From UBA4742 sp963734965 (GTDB taxonomy: Bacteria > Actinomycetota > Acidimicrobiia > Acidimicrobiales > Acidimicrobilacustridaceae), in contig CAVTJK010000004.1 in the NCBI GenBank assembly GCA_963734965.1, positions 1,426,001 through 1,490,000 on the forward strand: 64,000 bases of DNA, given 5' to 3'. How positions within the stretch are numbered: the stretch's first letter is position 1; every line of letters begins with the position of its first letter. Positions 1 through 8,316 of this stretch are shown here, in pieces. A model generated the notes under the pieces. The model ran no database searches. It was given only the letters and a program-made list of their open reading frames with translations, and was not told where the DNA came from. Both the position numbers and the translations under genes were made by a program.

Positions 1-304
1 TGAGGCTCCGGAACCCGCCCCCGATGGGCGTGGTCAGGGGGCCCTTGATCCCGATCAGGTACTCCTTGAAGACGTCGACGGTCTCCTGCGGGAGCCAGTC
101 GCCGGTCTCGTTGAAGGCCTTCTCGCCGGCCAGGACCTCCTTCCACTCGATGGTCCGGCCGTACTTGGCGGCGGCGGCGTCGAGCACGAGCTTGGCCGCC
201 GGCCATATGTCGACACCGGTGCCGTCCCCCTCGATGAAGGGGATGATCGGAGTGTCGGTGACGTTGAGCGAGCCATCGGCGTTCTGGGTGATCTTGTCGG
301 CCAT
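1..304 (-). CDS. icd: Isocitrate dehydrogenase (NADP+), N-terminal part; runs off the left edge
   Basis: About the first 101 codons are present; the rest lies beyond base 1. The translation starts MADKITQNADGSLNV and carries the isocitrate dehydrogenase signature IPFIEGDGTG near residue 21, followed by IKGPLTTPIGGGFRSL near residue 85, which belongs to the substrate/NADP-binding region of the dimeric homologues. The enzyme oxidatively decarboxylates isocitrate to 2-oxoglutarate in the cytosol (TCA cycle), one step upstream of the route to succinyl-CoA synthetase encoded at 11.6-13.6 kb. ATG at 304-302 is the only sensible start because upstream sequence is not coding in this frame. Family assignment is firm; cofactor preference is inferred from similarity to the monocistronic NADP enzymes. 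Confidence 0.9.
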   Translation of the reverse strand, partial: MADKITQNADGSLNVTDTPIIPFIEGDGTGVDIWPAAKLVLDAAAAKYGRTIEWKEVLAGEKAFNETGDWLPQETVDVFKEYLIGIKGPLTTPIGGGFRSL

Positions 305-485
305 GCTTCGAGCATAGGCATGAGACAAGTTCAAGACAAGTGGCGGATCCCCGGCGAACCTGTGCCGTCATGTGCGTCTGGGGACGCGCGTCACGGCACA
401 GGTTGAGCGGAATGAGGGGTCGAGCGGCGTGGAGGACCCGTCGACCATGAGCGGACCGGCGCCGCGGTTGGGCCACGATGGGGTG

Positions 486-1148
486 ATGCCCGACCCTGCT
501 CCGTCGCCGTCGCCCCCAGCGCGGTCGAGGCGACTCCCGGCCCATGGGTTCGTCGCCATCGTGGTCGTCCTGGCCCTGGCCGGGGTGGCCTCCGCGTGCA
601 GCTCGAACGGGTCCAAGTCCGGTTCGACCTCGACCACCGGGGCCCCGACCACGACCGTGGCGGGCGCGTCGACGACCGCAGCGCCACCCATCCCGCCGAC
701 CACACCGATCTCGATCCCGAAGTCCTCGGACGGGACCTCGCCCGACGGCTCGGGCTGCACCCCACCGTCGGAGGCGAAGCTCCCCGACGGGATCTGGTTC
801 GGTGTGCTCAAGTCCGTGGCCCCGGCCACCAACACCGTCGGCCTCGACCTGGCCTGCTGGTACACAGGATCGGCAGCCCAGGCGGCGGCGGGCTCGCCGT
901 CGCCGGTTCCCAACGACTACTACGTCAAGAACCAGAGCTCGAACGTGTACCAGATCCAGGCCGTGACCAACGTGGCCGTCGTGCCGCTGGCCACCGCCGC
1001 CAACGGCGAGTTCACCGGCAGCCTCGGGCCCACCAAGACCGGCGTGGCGGCGGCCCAGACGATCCTCGACAGCCAGACCCCCAAGTACGTGTGGATCGAG
1101 ATCACCCGCGGCGTCGCCACGGTGATCCAGGCTCAGTTCACGCCCTAG
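486..1148 (+). CDS. Predicted secreted lipoprotein, unknown function
   Basis: Unrecognised protein of about 220 residues. It begins with a Pro-rich, basic N-terminus (SPPARSRRLPAHG), then a hydrophobic helix (FVAIVVVLALAGVA) ending in a lipobox ASAC, so it should be processed by signal peptidase II and anchored through the Cys. A Ser/Thr/Pro-rich linker follows (repeats of STT, TTT, PTTP) before a compact C-terminal domain of about 140 residues with two Cys and several aromatic residues. ATG at 486 is chosen because it leaves a normal-length signal peptide; in-frame ATG at 447 and an upstream start at 372 are alternatives. It diverges from icd with about 180 bases between the starts. No enzymatic motif is visible. 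Confidence 0.6.
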   Translation: MPDPAPSPSPPARSRRLPAHGFVAIVVVLALAGVASACSSNGSKSGSTSTTGAPTTTVAGASTTAAPPIPPTTPISIPKSSDGTSPDGSGCTPPSEAKLPDGIWFGVLKSVAPATNTVGLDLACWYTGSAAQAAAGSPSPVPNDYYVKNQSSNVYQIQAVTNVAVVPLATAANGEFTGSLGPTKTGVAAAQTILDSQTPKYVWIEITRGVATVIQAQFTP

Positions 1149-1211
1149 CTCTCGCCATCAGAGGCCGCGGTGAGCCGAGCAGGTGGGCCGGTCCACGCCC
1201 TCGGCGAGCCA

Positions 1212-2786
1212 TCACAGCCCACGCCAGCCGAGCAGGTGGGCCAGGATGTCGATCTTCTCGTTGAGGTGGCCGACGATGGCCAGATCGTCGGCCAGCGTCC
1301 GCGGCGGATCGGAGATGAGGGTGTCGGAGTCGCGCAGCTTGGCGAAGTCGATGGCGGGTGCGCTCCGCTCGGCGCCGGCGTCGTCATAGAACTTGACGCC
1401 GGCCGAGCCGTGGAGGATGTCGACGATCGCCTGGGCCACCATGCCGTAGCCGATCGTCGTCGGATGCACGCCGTCGAGGGCGAACCACCCGCCGGCGGTG
1501 CGACCGGTGGGGCCGGCCTGGAAGAACGCGGTGTCGAGCTCGGGCGTCAGCTGCGGAGGAACGAGGGCGTCGGGCACCGGGTACTGCCCGCCCACCTCGT
1601 CCCACCACGATGGCCGGGCGTCGGGCTGGCTGATGTAACGCCGATAGGCGAAGCGGTCGAGCATCCCCGACATCTCGAACAGGTACCAGTCCCGACCGGC
1701 CTGGCGTTGACGGCGGACGGTGTCGACGATCGTCTCGTTGTACTGGTCGATGGCCGAGTCGATGGCGCGGGCCTGAGCACCGGTGATGTAGCGATCACGG
1801 CGCACGTCGAACTCGGACGCCAGCCACGCATGGGTGTAGTAGCTGAAGTAGCGCGAGTCGGGGCGAAGCCGATCTCCCACCCCCGAGAACAGCGGGGCGA
1901 TCGTGACGTGGGGGACGGTGGCCACGACGACGTGCTGGGCCTTGATGGCTTCGAGGCGCTCGACCAGTCGGGCCCAGTCGGTGGCGAAGTCCGTCGGGGT
2001 CCAGACCCTCCATTTGGTGCGATCGGGCGTGTCGGTGCTCCACACCAGATCGAGGTCGATCACCACGCCGAGGGCGTTGTTGGCCCCGAGCACGACGAGC
2101 AACGTCTCGATGCCACCGTCCTCGCCGTGGGCCTGAGCGACGTCGATCGGCGCCATGGTCGCCTCCGCATGGGCCATGACCCTCTGGGCCGCCCGCGGCA
2201 CATCCTCCGGGATCGTCAGGCGCAACCACTCGTGCGAGGGCGACGTCACGTGGCTGTTGATCTCGCCGAGGGTCTGGTCGAGGGGATCGGCCACGGCGTA
2301 GCTGTAGACGGCCAGGTTGTGCATGAGCCCGGGCGGCGGGCGCCACGTCTGATCGGCACCCGTCGTCCACCAGTGCTCGATCTGATGGGCCCAGTGCAGC
2401 AGCCAGGCCGTCGCCGGGAGCGACTCGATGAGGCTCAGGTCGCCGAACTCGGCCTCGAGGTTGCGCAGCGTGAGCTCGAGGTTGAGGGGCAGACCGCCAT
2501 AGCCCTCATAGGTCGGGAAGCGGAACTGATCGAACCAGCCCAGCTCCTTGGCGATCAGCGCCGGGAACGACTGGTCGGTCTTGGAGATGGCCAACGACTG
2601 GAAGCCCATGGCCAACGAATCACCGAGCGCGACCAGGCGATGCTGACCCGGCGGATCGGCGACGGGCGCCACGACCACGCCCAGGGTCGGGTCGGTCTCG
2701 GGCTTGCGCGCCTCCCAGGTGATGTTGACATCGCCAGGGATGTCCGCCGGGTGCTCCGGCGGCGGCGTCGGTGGGTTGGCCGGCAT
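1212..2786 (-). CDS. SGNH/GDSL-type hydrolase, large (524 aa)
   Basis: A 524-residue protein with SGNH hydrolase blocks: block I VALGDSLAMGF (nucleophile Ser near residue 57), a block III-like VLGANNALGV near residue 235 with the oxyanion Asn, and block V DGVHPTTIGYG near residue 440, supplying catalytic Asp and His. This predicts an esterase, lipase or acyl-hydrolase; the substrate is not evident. It is longer than the usual 200-250-residue SGNH enzymes, with roughly 150-residue insertions between blocks. No signal peptide is obvious, since the N-terminus is Pro-rich and not hydrophobic, so it appears cytosolic. It lies downstream of the DUF222-HNH gene on the same strand with a 105-bp gap. 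Family call is good, function open. Confidence 0.75.
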   Translation of the reverse strand: MPANPPTPPPEHPADIPGDVNITWEARKPETDPTLGVVVAPVADPPGQHRLVALGDSLAMGFQSLAISKTDQSFPALIAKELGWFDQFRFPTYEGYGGLPLNLELTLRNLEAEFGDLSLIESLPATAWLLHWAHQIEHWWTTGADQTWRPPPGLMHNLAVYSYAVADPLDQTLGEINSHVTSPSHEWLRLTIPEDVPRAAQRVMAHAEATMAPIDVAQAHGEDGGIETLLVVLGANNALGVVIDLDLVWSTDTPDRTKWRVWTPTDFATDWARLVERLEAIKAQHVVVATVPHVTIAPLFSGVGDRLRPDSRYFSYYTHAWLASEFDVRRDRYITGAQARAIDSAIDQYNETIVDTVRRQRQAGRDWYLFEMSGMLDRFAYRRYISQPDARPSWWDEVGGQYPVPDALVPPQLTPELDTAFFQAGPTGRTAGGWFALDGVHPTTIGYGMVAQAIVDILHGSAGVKFYDDAGAERSAPAIDFAKLRDSDTLISDPPRTLADDLAIVGHLNEKIDILAHLLGWRGL

Positions 2787-2891
2787 GGATCCTCGCCTCC
2801 AGTTTCAGCCTGCTTTGCCTGCGGTCACATCCTTGTCGCGAACCCGCGCCGCATCCAGCGCCGGCGCTCCCGTGTGCCGGGAGCTCGGCGG

Positions 2892-4157
2892 TCACGGGGG
2901 ATCCGGATCATCGGGCGGATGTCGGCTGGGTGGGGTGAAGGTCCAGTGGTCGGGTCCGCCGTCGAGGATCCAGCCTTGTTGGTGTTTCATGCGGTGGTGG
3001 CGGTGGCAGGGTCGGCCCAGGTTGACATAGGTGGTGAGGCCGCCGGTTTCGACGGGTGTGGTGTGGTCGATCTCGAGGCCTTGGGTGGTGTTGCAGCCCG
3101 GGACGATGCATTCGCGGTCGCGGGCTTCGAGGGCGACGCGCAGCATGGTGGGGATGTGGCGGGTGAGCGAGCAGTAGGAGCGGATGTCGACGCCGTCGGT
3201 GATCAGGGCGTGCCACACCGCCTCTGGGGCGTATTCATGGAGCAGGGACACGGGGACGGGTCCGACGCCGGGGATCTCACAGGTCTCACTCGCTTCGGTG
3301 TGACCGCGCAGCAGCGCTTGGAGGTCGACGAGCACGGTGAAGCTGGGCTTGCGGCTCTTTGGTCGCTTCGCCTTGGCGGACCGCGGTCCATCGGTGTCGC
3401 CGTCGTCATCGCCGACCTGGTCGTCGGGAGTGTTGGTTCCGGCCAGGGACGCGTCGGCCAGGGCTTCCAACGCGTCAGCCCGGTAGGCATCGGGTGATTC
3501 GTGGCGTCCGTCGTGTCGGGCTTGGTCGAAGGCGGCCTTCTCGAACGGGGCCAGCGCGCCCACCAGCTTGGCGCCGGCTTCGGGAGTGAGCTTTCCGGCC
3601 AGTCGGAAGGCGCCATCGTCGTCGGTCCAGTGCCGCAGGAACCGCTCGCGGCGGATCTTGTCGTAGCGGGCGCGCTCATCGGCGGCGCTGGCGGCTGCGT
3701 GTTCGACCGCCCGGCACCGCTCCCTCAGCTTGGAGATCCCATCGGTCTTGGCCGTGTCGAGCAGCTTGGACTCCGAGGCCGGATCCGCAGCCACGGCCTT
3801 CGAGATCGCATGGGCCTGCTGCCCGGTCAACTCTCCCGAGCGGACCTTGGCCTCGACCCCCGGACAATCTGGGAGGTGTTCGGCCGTCTCCAGAACACTG
3901 ATGGCCTCGGCCACCGAGCACTTGGTCACCGACGCCAACCACTCCGCCGCCGTGCGATGACCACGATGGCGCCACGCCCCCGACTGCGCCACCCGCGTCG
4001 CCGCCGCCATCCGCACACCCGCGGCCAGATTGATGATCGCCGTCGCCTCGCACACCACCGCCGCCGCCTCGGATGCGGTCAGGATCCCGGCGTCGAATCC
4101 GGCCGCCAGGTCCGCTAGTTCAGTTCGCACAGCCGCCAAGCTCCGCATGGAACTCAT
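2892..4157 (-). CDS. DUF222 domain HNH endonuclease (REP13E12-like family)
   Basis: A 421-residue protein with the Ala-rich helical DUF222 region (about residues 1-210), a charged low-complexity linker (DDQVGDDDGDTDGP, near 245) and a C-terminal HNH nuclease: CIVPGCNTTQGLEIDHTTP followed by GGLTTYVNLGRPCHRHHRMKH, giving the zinc Cys pair, the DH catalytic motif, and the Asn and His of the betabetaalpha-metal fold. This family is strongly expanded in actinobacteria, where many copies accompany 13E12-type repeats; the biological role is unknown. The nearest upstream ATG (4157) is in a Met-Ser-Ser-Met context. The downstream 620-bp gap is poorly coding, which fits a mobile or rearranged spot, but no terminal repeats were seen. 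Confidence 0.85.
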   Translation of the reverse strand: MSSMRSLAAVRTELADLAAGFDAGILTASEAAAVVCEATAIINLAAGVRMAAATRVAQSGAWRHRGHRTAAEWLASVTKCSVAEAISVLETAEHLPDCPGVEAKVRSGELTGQQAHAISKAVAADPASESKLLDTAKTDGISKLRERCRAVEHAAASAADERARYDKIRRERFLRHWTDDDGAFRLAGKLTPEAGAKLVGALAPFEKAAFDQARHDGRHESPDAYRADALEALADASLAGTNTPDDQVGDDDGDTDGPRSAKAKRPKSRKPSFTVLVDLQALLRGHTEASETCEIPGVGPVPVSLLHEYAPEAVWHALITDGVDIRSYCSLTRHIPTMLRVALEARDRECIVPGCNTTQGLEIDHTTPVETGGLTTYVNLGRPCHRHHRMKHQQGWILDGGPDHWTFTPPSRHPPDDPDPP

Positions 4158-4302
4158 GCTATCAGCGAACGTATGTCCAGCACAACATCTGTTTCCAGTA
4201 AGTTTCAGGATTTATCAACGTTCCAATGCTCGGGCTTGTGCCCGGCGACAATGAAGCCGATGGTTCGAGTGATGCACTCTGTCGCGCCGATAGCTCCACG
4301 CC

Positions 4303-4754
4303 ATGACGGCTGAGATGCTCGACGTCGAGCATCTGCGGCTGACCAGACGAGGCGCCCACACCGAGGCGGCGGGTGGCAGCGGGGGCCGCCTTGATCGTGG
4401 TCTTGTTCCTCGGTGGCGCCGCCGTCACGACGGTGACCGGCCTGCCGGGGCCGGGTCCGATCCGCCGGTACCCGGTCGCCGACCTCGACGCGTTGGCGGC
4501 GCGGATCGATCGTGTGTTCCGGGTGCGCGCCGTTCAACTCTCCAGCGCTGGCCTACGTCGACCGCCTGCGGTCGAGGGTGATCCTGCGGGCGTCAATCGG
4601 ACTGCGACCAACATCCGGACTTCCCGTGTTGAAGCTCAGTCCGTCCGATCGAGCGATGATCGAGGCTCCTTCACCTGGTGGCTCGATCGGCTTCACGTCA
4701 TCCGGTTCGCACGTCGTCGGCTATGCACCGATCTGCGGCGGTGGCAAGGGCTGA
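4303..4754 (+). pseudogene. Possible broken membrane-anchored protein in a 620-bp gap
   Basis: The gap 4158-4779 has no intact convincing gene. On the plus strand three reading frames follow one another with protein-like content: ATG at 4303 (MTAEMLDVEHLRL), then another frame from about 4355 with a hydrophobic helix (AALIVVLFLGGAAV) followed by PIRRYPVADLDALAARIDRV, then a third frame from about 4540 (ALAYVDRLRSRVILRASIG) ending at a stop at 4754. This is what a single-pass membrane protein with two frameshifts would look like, whether by decay or by the indel errors seen elsewhere in this window. It could equally be chance open frames in GC-rich DNA. Base composition is lower in GC than its neighbours just upstream (4160-4300). 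Confidence 0.3.
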
Positions 4755-4779
4755 CGTCGCCGCGGTGGCCGGACGCCGA

Positions 4780-5634
4780 TCAAAGACCGAGGTTGGTGTA
4801 GATCTCGCGGGTCGCGGTCGAGCGGTTGAGCGTGTAGAAGTGCAGGCCGGGCACGCCGGCGTCGAGCAGCTGCTGGCACAGGTTCGTGGCGATCTCGATG
4901 CCGAGCGCCCGCACCGCACCCGCATCGTCGGCGATGGCGTCGAAGCGAGCAGCCAGGGCCGGCGGGAACTCGGCCCCGGCCAGCTGGGCGAAGCGTTGGA
5001 CCTGCTTGGCGTTGGTCACGGGCATGATGCCGGGCAGCACCGGCTTGGTGCAGCCGAGCGCGGCAAGCTCGTCGATCATCGACAGGTACGGCTCGGCCTC
5101 GAAGAAGAACTGGGTGATGGCGAAGTCGGCCCGCTCGAGCTTGGCCGCCAGGAAGCGCCGGTCGTGGCCGCGGTCGCCGTTCGAGCGCGGATGCAACTCG
5201 GGGTGGGCCGCCACGCCGATGCAGAAGTCCCCGACGCCGCGCACGATGTCGATCAGCTCGGACGCGTATCGGACGTCGCCGACGTCGATGCTCGGATCGG
5301 CAGGAGGGTCCCCGGCCAGGGCCAGGATGTTCTCGATGCCGGCGGCGCGGTACTGCTCGAGCAGCGACACGAGGTCGGCTGGATCGTGGGCGATGCACGT
5401 GAGATGAGCCATCGCCGTGATGCCCGTGTCGCGCTGGATGTGGATGACGATGTCCCGGGTGCGCTCGCGGGTCGAGCCGCCGGCGCCGTAGGTCACCGAG
5501 ACGAACGACGGCCCCAGCGGTTCGAGCTCACCGATCGTCTTCTCGAGATCGCTCGACGCCTTGTCGTCCTTGGGCGGGAAGAACTCGAACGAGTAGGTGC
5601 GCCCAGCTCGCAGCAGATCGCGGATCTTCGACAT
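4780..5634 (-). CDS. metF: 5,10-methylenetetrahydrofolate reductase
   Basis: A 284-residue TIM-barrel flavoprotein that reduces 5,10-methylene-THF to 5-methyl-THF for methionine synthesis. The family N-terminus YSFEFFPPKDD is present at residues 13-23 with the catalytic Glu in FEFFPP, and the folate/FAD-binding segments SVTYGAGGSTRERT (46-59), AHLTCIAHD and ILALAGDPP follow, as does ITQFFFEAEPY near 185. The length is normal for bacterial MetF. It is divergent from dusB with 64 bp between the start codons, so the promoters of both must lie there. No cobalamin or SAM riboswitch was recognised upstream. Confidence 0.95.
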   Translation of the reverse strand: MSKIRDLLRAGRTYSFEFFPPKDDKASSDLEKTIGELEPLGPSFVSVTYGAGGSTRERTRDIVIHIQRDTGITAMAHLTCIAHDPADLVSLLEQYRAAGIENILALAGDPPADPSIDVGDVRYASELIDIVRGVGDFCIGVAAHPELHPRSNGDRGHDRRFLAAKLERADFAITQFFFEAEPYLSMIDELAALGCTKPVLPGIMPVTNAKQVQRFAQLAGAEFPPALAARFDAIADDAGAVRALGIEIATNLCQQLLDAGVPGLHFYTLNRSTATREIYTNLGL

Positions 5635-5698
5635 GGGTCGCCAAGGTTAACGGGCGAGAGCGTCCAGGGGCCGACCCGCGCTCTCCTACCCTGGGGGC

Positions 5699-6847
5699 AT
5701 GACCAGTTCGCCCGAGGGCACCGACGCGGCTCGGCCGCTGGCCCTCGGACCGCTCGAGATCTGGCCCCCGGTCGTGCTGGCGCCGATGGCCGGGGTCACC
5801 AACGCCGCCTTCCGCCGCATCTGCCGGCGCTACGGCGCGGGCCTCTATGTGAGCGAGATGGTCAACGCCCGAGGCCTGGCCGAAGGCGGGACGAAGAGCT
5901 GGGAGCTGGCCGCCTTCGATTCCGACGAATCGCCCCGCTCGATCCAGCTCTACGGGACCGATCCCAACGCCGTCGGCCTGGCCGTGCGCCGACTGGTGGC
6001 GGACGGACACGTCGACCACATCGACCTCAACTTCGGTTGCCCGGTGCGCAAGGTGACGCGCCACGGCGGCGGATCGGCCGTCCCGGTTCGGCCTCGGCTG
6101 CTGGCTGCGCTGGTGGCGGCGGCGGTGCGGGCCGGGGAAGGCGCACCCGTCACCATCAAGGTCCGGTTGGGGGTCGACGACGACCTGCTCACCTACCTCG
6201 ACGCCGGGCGGGTGGCCGAGGAGGAAGGGGCGGCGGCCATCTCGCTGCACGCCCGCACGGCGGCCCAGCTGTACTCGGGACGCGCCGACTGGAGCGCCAT
6301 CGCCCGGCTCAAGCGCCACGTCACCATCCCGGTGCTCGGCAACGGCGACATCTGGACGGCGGCCGACGCCATGGCCATGCTGTCGACGACGCGAGCCGAC
6401 GGCGTCGTCGTCGGTCGGGGCTGTCTCGGGCGGCCGTGGCTTTTCCGCGATCTGGCCGACGCCTTCGACGGCCGCCCGCCGCAACCGACGCCGAACCTGG
6501 GTGAGGTGGCAGCCATCCTCGTCGACCACGCTCGCCTGCTGGTCGAACGCCGCGGCGAGGACGCGGGCCTGCGCGACATGCGCAAGCACACCGGTTGGTA
6601 CCTGACCGGCTATCCCGTCGGCAGCGAGGTGCGCCAACGACTCGCGCTCGTGTCGACGATGGCTGAGCTCGTCGCCATCGTCGACGCTCTCGACCCCGGT
6701 CTCACAGCGCCCGCCGAGCTGGCCGACTCGCCACGGGGCACCCGCGCCGGACCCCAGACCGTGACGCTGCCCCATGGGTGGCGGGACGATCGTGACGATG
6801 CCACCCCGCCGCTGCACCCGGCGGCGCTCATGGCCAGCGGCGGCTGA
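5699..6847 (+). CDS. dusB: tRNA-dihydrouridine synthase (Dus family)
   Basis: A 382-residue FMN-dependent reductase that converts uridine to dihydrouridine in tRNA D-loops. Visible motifs are the FMN-binding VVLAPMAGVTNAAFRRICR at residues 24-42, SEMVNARGL, and the active-site loop DLNFGCPVRKVTRHGGG near 110 with the catalytic Cys, plus VLGNGDIWTAADA and GVVVGRGCLGRPWLF near 215-245 for the flavin phosphate. The actinobacterial enzyme is usually called DusB or simply Dus; the exact tRNA position cannot be read from sequence. It is followed 69 bp later by maf on the same strand. The start ATG follows GGGGGC, a plausible ribosome-binding stretch. Confidence 0.92.
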   Translation: MTSSPEGTDAARPLALGPLEIWPPVVLAPMAGVTNAAFRRICRRYGAGLYVSEMVNARGLAEGGTKSWELAAFDSDESPRSIQLYGTDPNAVGLAVRRLVADGHVDHIDLNFGCPVRKVTRHGGGSAVPVRPRLLAALVAAAVRAGEGAPVTIKVRLGVDDDLLTYLDAGRVAEEEGAAAISLHARTAAQLYSGRADWSAIARLKRHVTIPVLGNGDIWTAADAMAMLSTTRADGVVVGRGCLGRPWLFRDLADAFDGRPPQPTPNLGEVAAILVDHARLLVERRGEDAGLRDMRKHTGWYLTGYPVGSEVRQRLALVSTMAELVAIVDALDPGLTAPAELADSPRGTRAGPQTVTLPHGWRDDRDDATPPLHPAALMASGG

Positions 6848-6916
6848 CGTGATCCCGCCGTCCTCCTCGGCCCTCGAGCCGGCGCCTGGTGACGACCACG
6901 GCCGGCGCCGGTCGAC

Positions 6917-7549
6917 ATGAGCTCGATGCCGGTCCCGCCGTCGGCGGAGGGCCCCACGCTCGTGCTGGCCTCGAGCTCGCCCCGGCGGCGCGAGCTGCTG
7001 GGCCGGCTCGGGATCCCCTTCGTCGTGCGGGTCCCTGACATCGACGAGACCCCTCGTCGGATCGAACGGGCGATCGACTACGTCGCTCGGTTGGCCAGGG
7101 AGAAGGCGATTGAGGCTCAGCTACGGGCGATCGACGCCGATGAAGTGATCGTGGCCGCCGACACCACCGTCGACATCGACGGCGACATCGTAGGAAAGCC
7201 CGCCGACGTGGATGAGGCCGTCGCCACGTTGACCCGGCTGTCGGGGCGCTCGCATCAGGTCCACACCGGCGTCGCCGTCGCACGCGGCGACCGTCTGGTC
7301 AGCTCGGTCACCACCTCGACGGTCACGATCCGGGACCTGAGCGCGGCAGCCATCGAGGACTACGTGGCGTCGGGCGAGCCCTTCGACAAGGCCGGCGGCT
7401 ACGGCCATCGCACCGCCGGACCGACACTCGTCAGGGCGATCGACGGCAGCGTCAGCAACGTCATCGGTCTCCCCATGGCTCAGACCGAGGCGCTGCTCGC
7501 GAGTGTTGGATTCGAACCGCTGCGCTGGGGGCCGCCGCGCGCCGATTGA
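6917..7549 (+). CDS. maf: Maf family nucleotide pyrophosphatase
   Basis: A 210-residue Maf/HAM1-type NTP pyrophosphatase thought to remove non-canonical nucleotides or to restrain septation. The signature LVLASSSPRRRELLGRLG lies at residues 15-32, the metal/substrate motif VAADTTVDIDGDIVGKP near 76-92, and SGRSHQVHTGVAV and GEPFDKAGGYG follow. The usual GYxIQG segment after DKAG is replaced here by GYGHRTAGPT, so the substrate pocket may differ from typical Maf or YceF proteins. ATG at 6917 is used; an ATG four codons later is equally possible. The stop overlaps the start region of the next reading frame by four bases. Confidence 0.85.
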   Translation: MSSMPVPPSAEGPTLVLASSSPRRRELLGRLGIPFVVRVPDIDETPRRIERAIDYVARLAREKAIEAQLRAIDADEVIVAADTTVDIDGDIVGKPADVDEAVATLTRLSGRSHQVHTGVAVARGDRLVSSVTTSTVTIRDLSAAAIEDYVASGEPFDKAGGYGHRTAGPTLVRAIDGSVSNVIGLPMAQTEALLASVGFEPLRWGPPRAD

Positions 7550-7662
7550 CCCCACCCCCCGATGCCCGAACCCCGACAGGTGCGCGCCGTGACCGCACCG
7601 CGGCCGGGGCGTCGGACTCACTCACCCCGTCCACAGCAGTTTTCAGAGAACAGGACCGATCC

Positions 7663-8274
7663 GTGATCGCTCGGCGGCTGGCCGCAGTGGCCTGCATGGT
7701 GTTGGCGCTCAGCGCCTGCTCCGTCGCGGCCGGATCCTCCGAGCCGCATGTCAGCGTGATCGGGGACTCGATCACCTACCTCTCGGCGACCGACATCAAC
7801 ACCACGCTCGAGGCGAACCACTTCCAGCCCACGACGATCGGCCGCATCGGCTACACCGCCGCCCAGGCCCAAGCCGACGTCATCGCCCAGGCCAAGACCC
7901 ATCCGGCGGTCGTGGTGTTCGAGCTCGGCACCAACGACGTGACCCTCAGCGACACGGGGGCAGCCGACTCCGCGGGCTACGAGCGCACGCTGACGCGCTA
8001 CAAGACCCTGTTCCCGCACTCGTGCCTCGTCGCCACGACCGTCAGCTCGCACCGGCCCTCGCCCACCATGGACGACACGGCGACCGAGATCAACACCTGG
8101 CTGGTCCACAACTTCGCTCATGTGATCGATTGGGACCGACACGAATGGGTCGAGCGCGAGCAGGGCCACTTCTTGGTCAACGCCGACATGGTGCATCCCA
8201 ATCCGGACGGTCAGAAAGCACTGGCCCAGCTGGTGCAGGCCGGCGTCGACGCCTGCCGTCACGACGGCGTCTGA
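7663..8274 (+). CDS. SGNH/GDSL hydrolase lipoprotein
   Basis: A predicted exported SGNH hydrolase of about 203 residues. GTG at 7663 gives a compact lipoprotein signal VIARRLAAVACMVLALSACS with lipobox LSAC; starting further upstream (7546) would add an implausible 39-residue leader, and AGGA lies eight bases before this GTG. SGNH blocks are clear: VIGDSITYL (block I, Ser nucleophile), ELGTNDVT (block III Asn) and MVHPNPDGQKAL (block V His). Such small extracytoplasmic enzymes act on acylated sugars or cell-wall components; the substrate is unknown. It converges on purH with 42 bp between the stops. This is the second SGNH hydrolase in the window after 1212-2786, but the two differ greatly in size. 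Confidence 0.8.
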   Translation: MIARRLAAVACMVLALSACSVAAGSSEPHVSVIGDSITYLSATDINTTLEANHFQPTTIGRIGYTAAQAQADVIAQAKTHPAVVVFELGTNDVTLSDTGAADSAGYERTLTRYKTLFPHSCLVATTVSSHRPSPTMDDTATEINTWLVHNFAHVIDWDRHEWVEREQGHFLVNADMVHPNPDGQKALAQLVQAGVDACRHDGV

Positions 8275-8276
8275 CC

Positions 8277-8292
8277 GTCGGCCGGGGCCGAC
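8277..8292. terminator. Perfect inverted repeat between convergent genes
   Basis: GTCGGCC-GG-GGCCGAC forms a perfect palindrome in the short convergent gap between the SGNH lipoprotein and purH. It could serve as a bidirectional terminator, but there is no T-tract on either side, so this is only a structural suggestion. Confidence 0.3.
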
Positions 8293-8316
8293 CGCACCCG
8301 CGGCGGTGTTCGGCTC

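Noticed and set aside
1170..3497. Very long plus-strand open frame (about 775 codons)
   Set aside because: It lies antisense to the SGNH hydrolase and the DUF222-HNH gene, which carry real motifs; the plus-strand product is Arg/Gly/Val-rich with no recognisable domain, a usual artefact of high GC.
2892..4779. Insertion sequence carrying the DUF222-HNH gene
   Set aside because: No terminal inverted repeats or target duplication and no transposase; DUF222-HNH proteins are not transposases.
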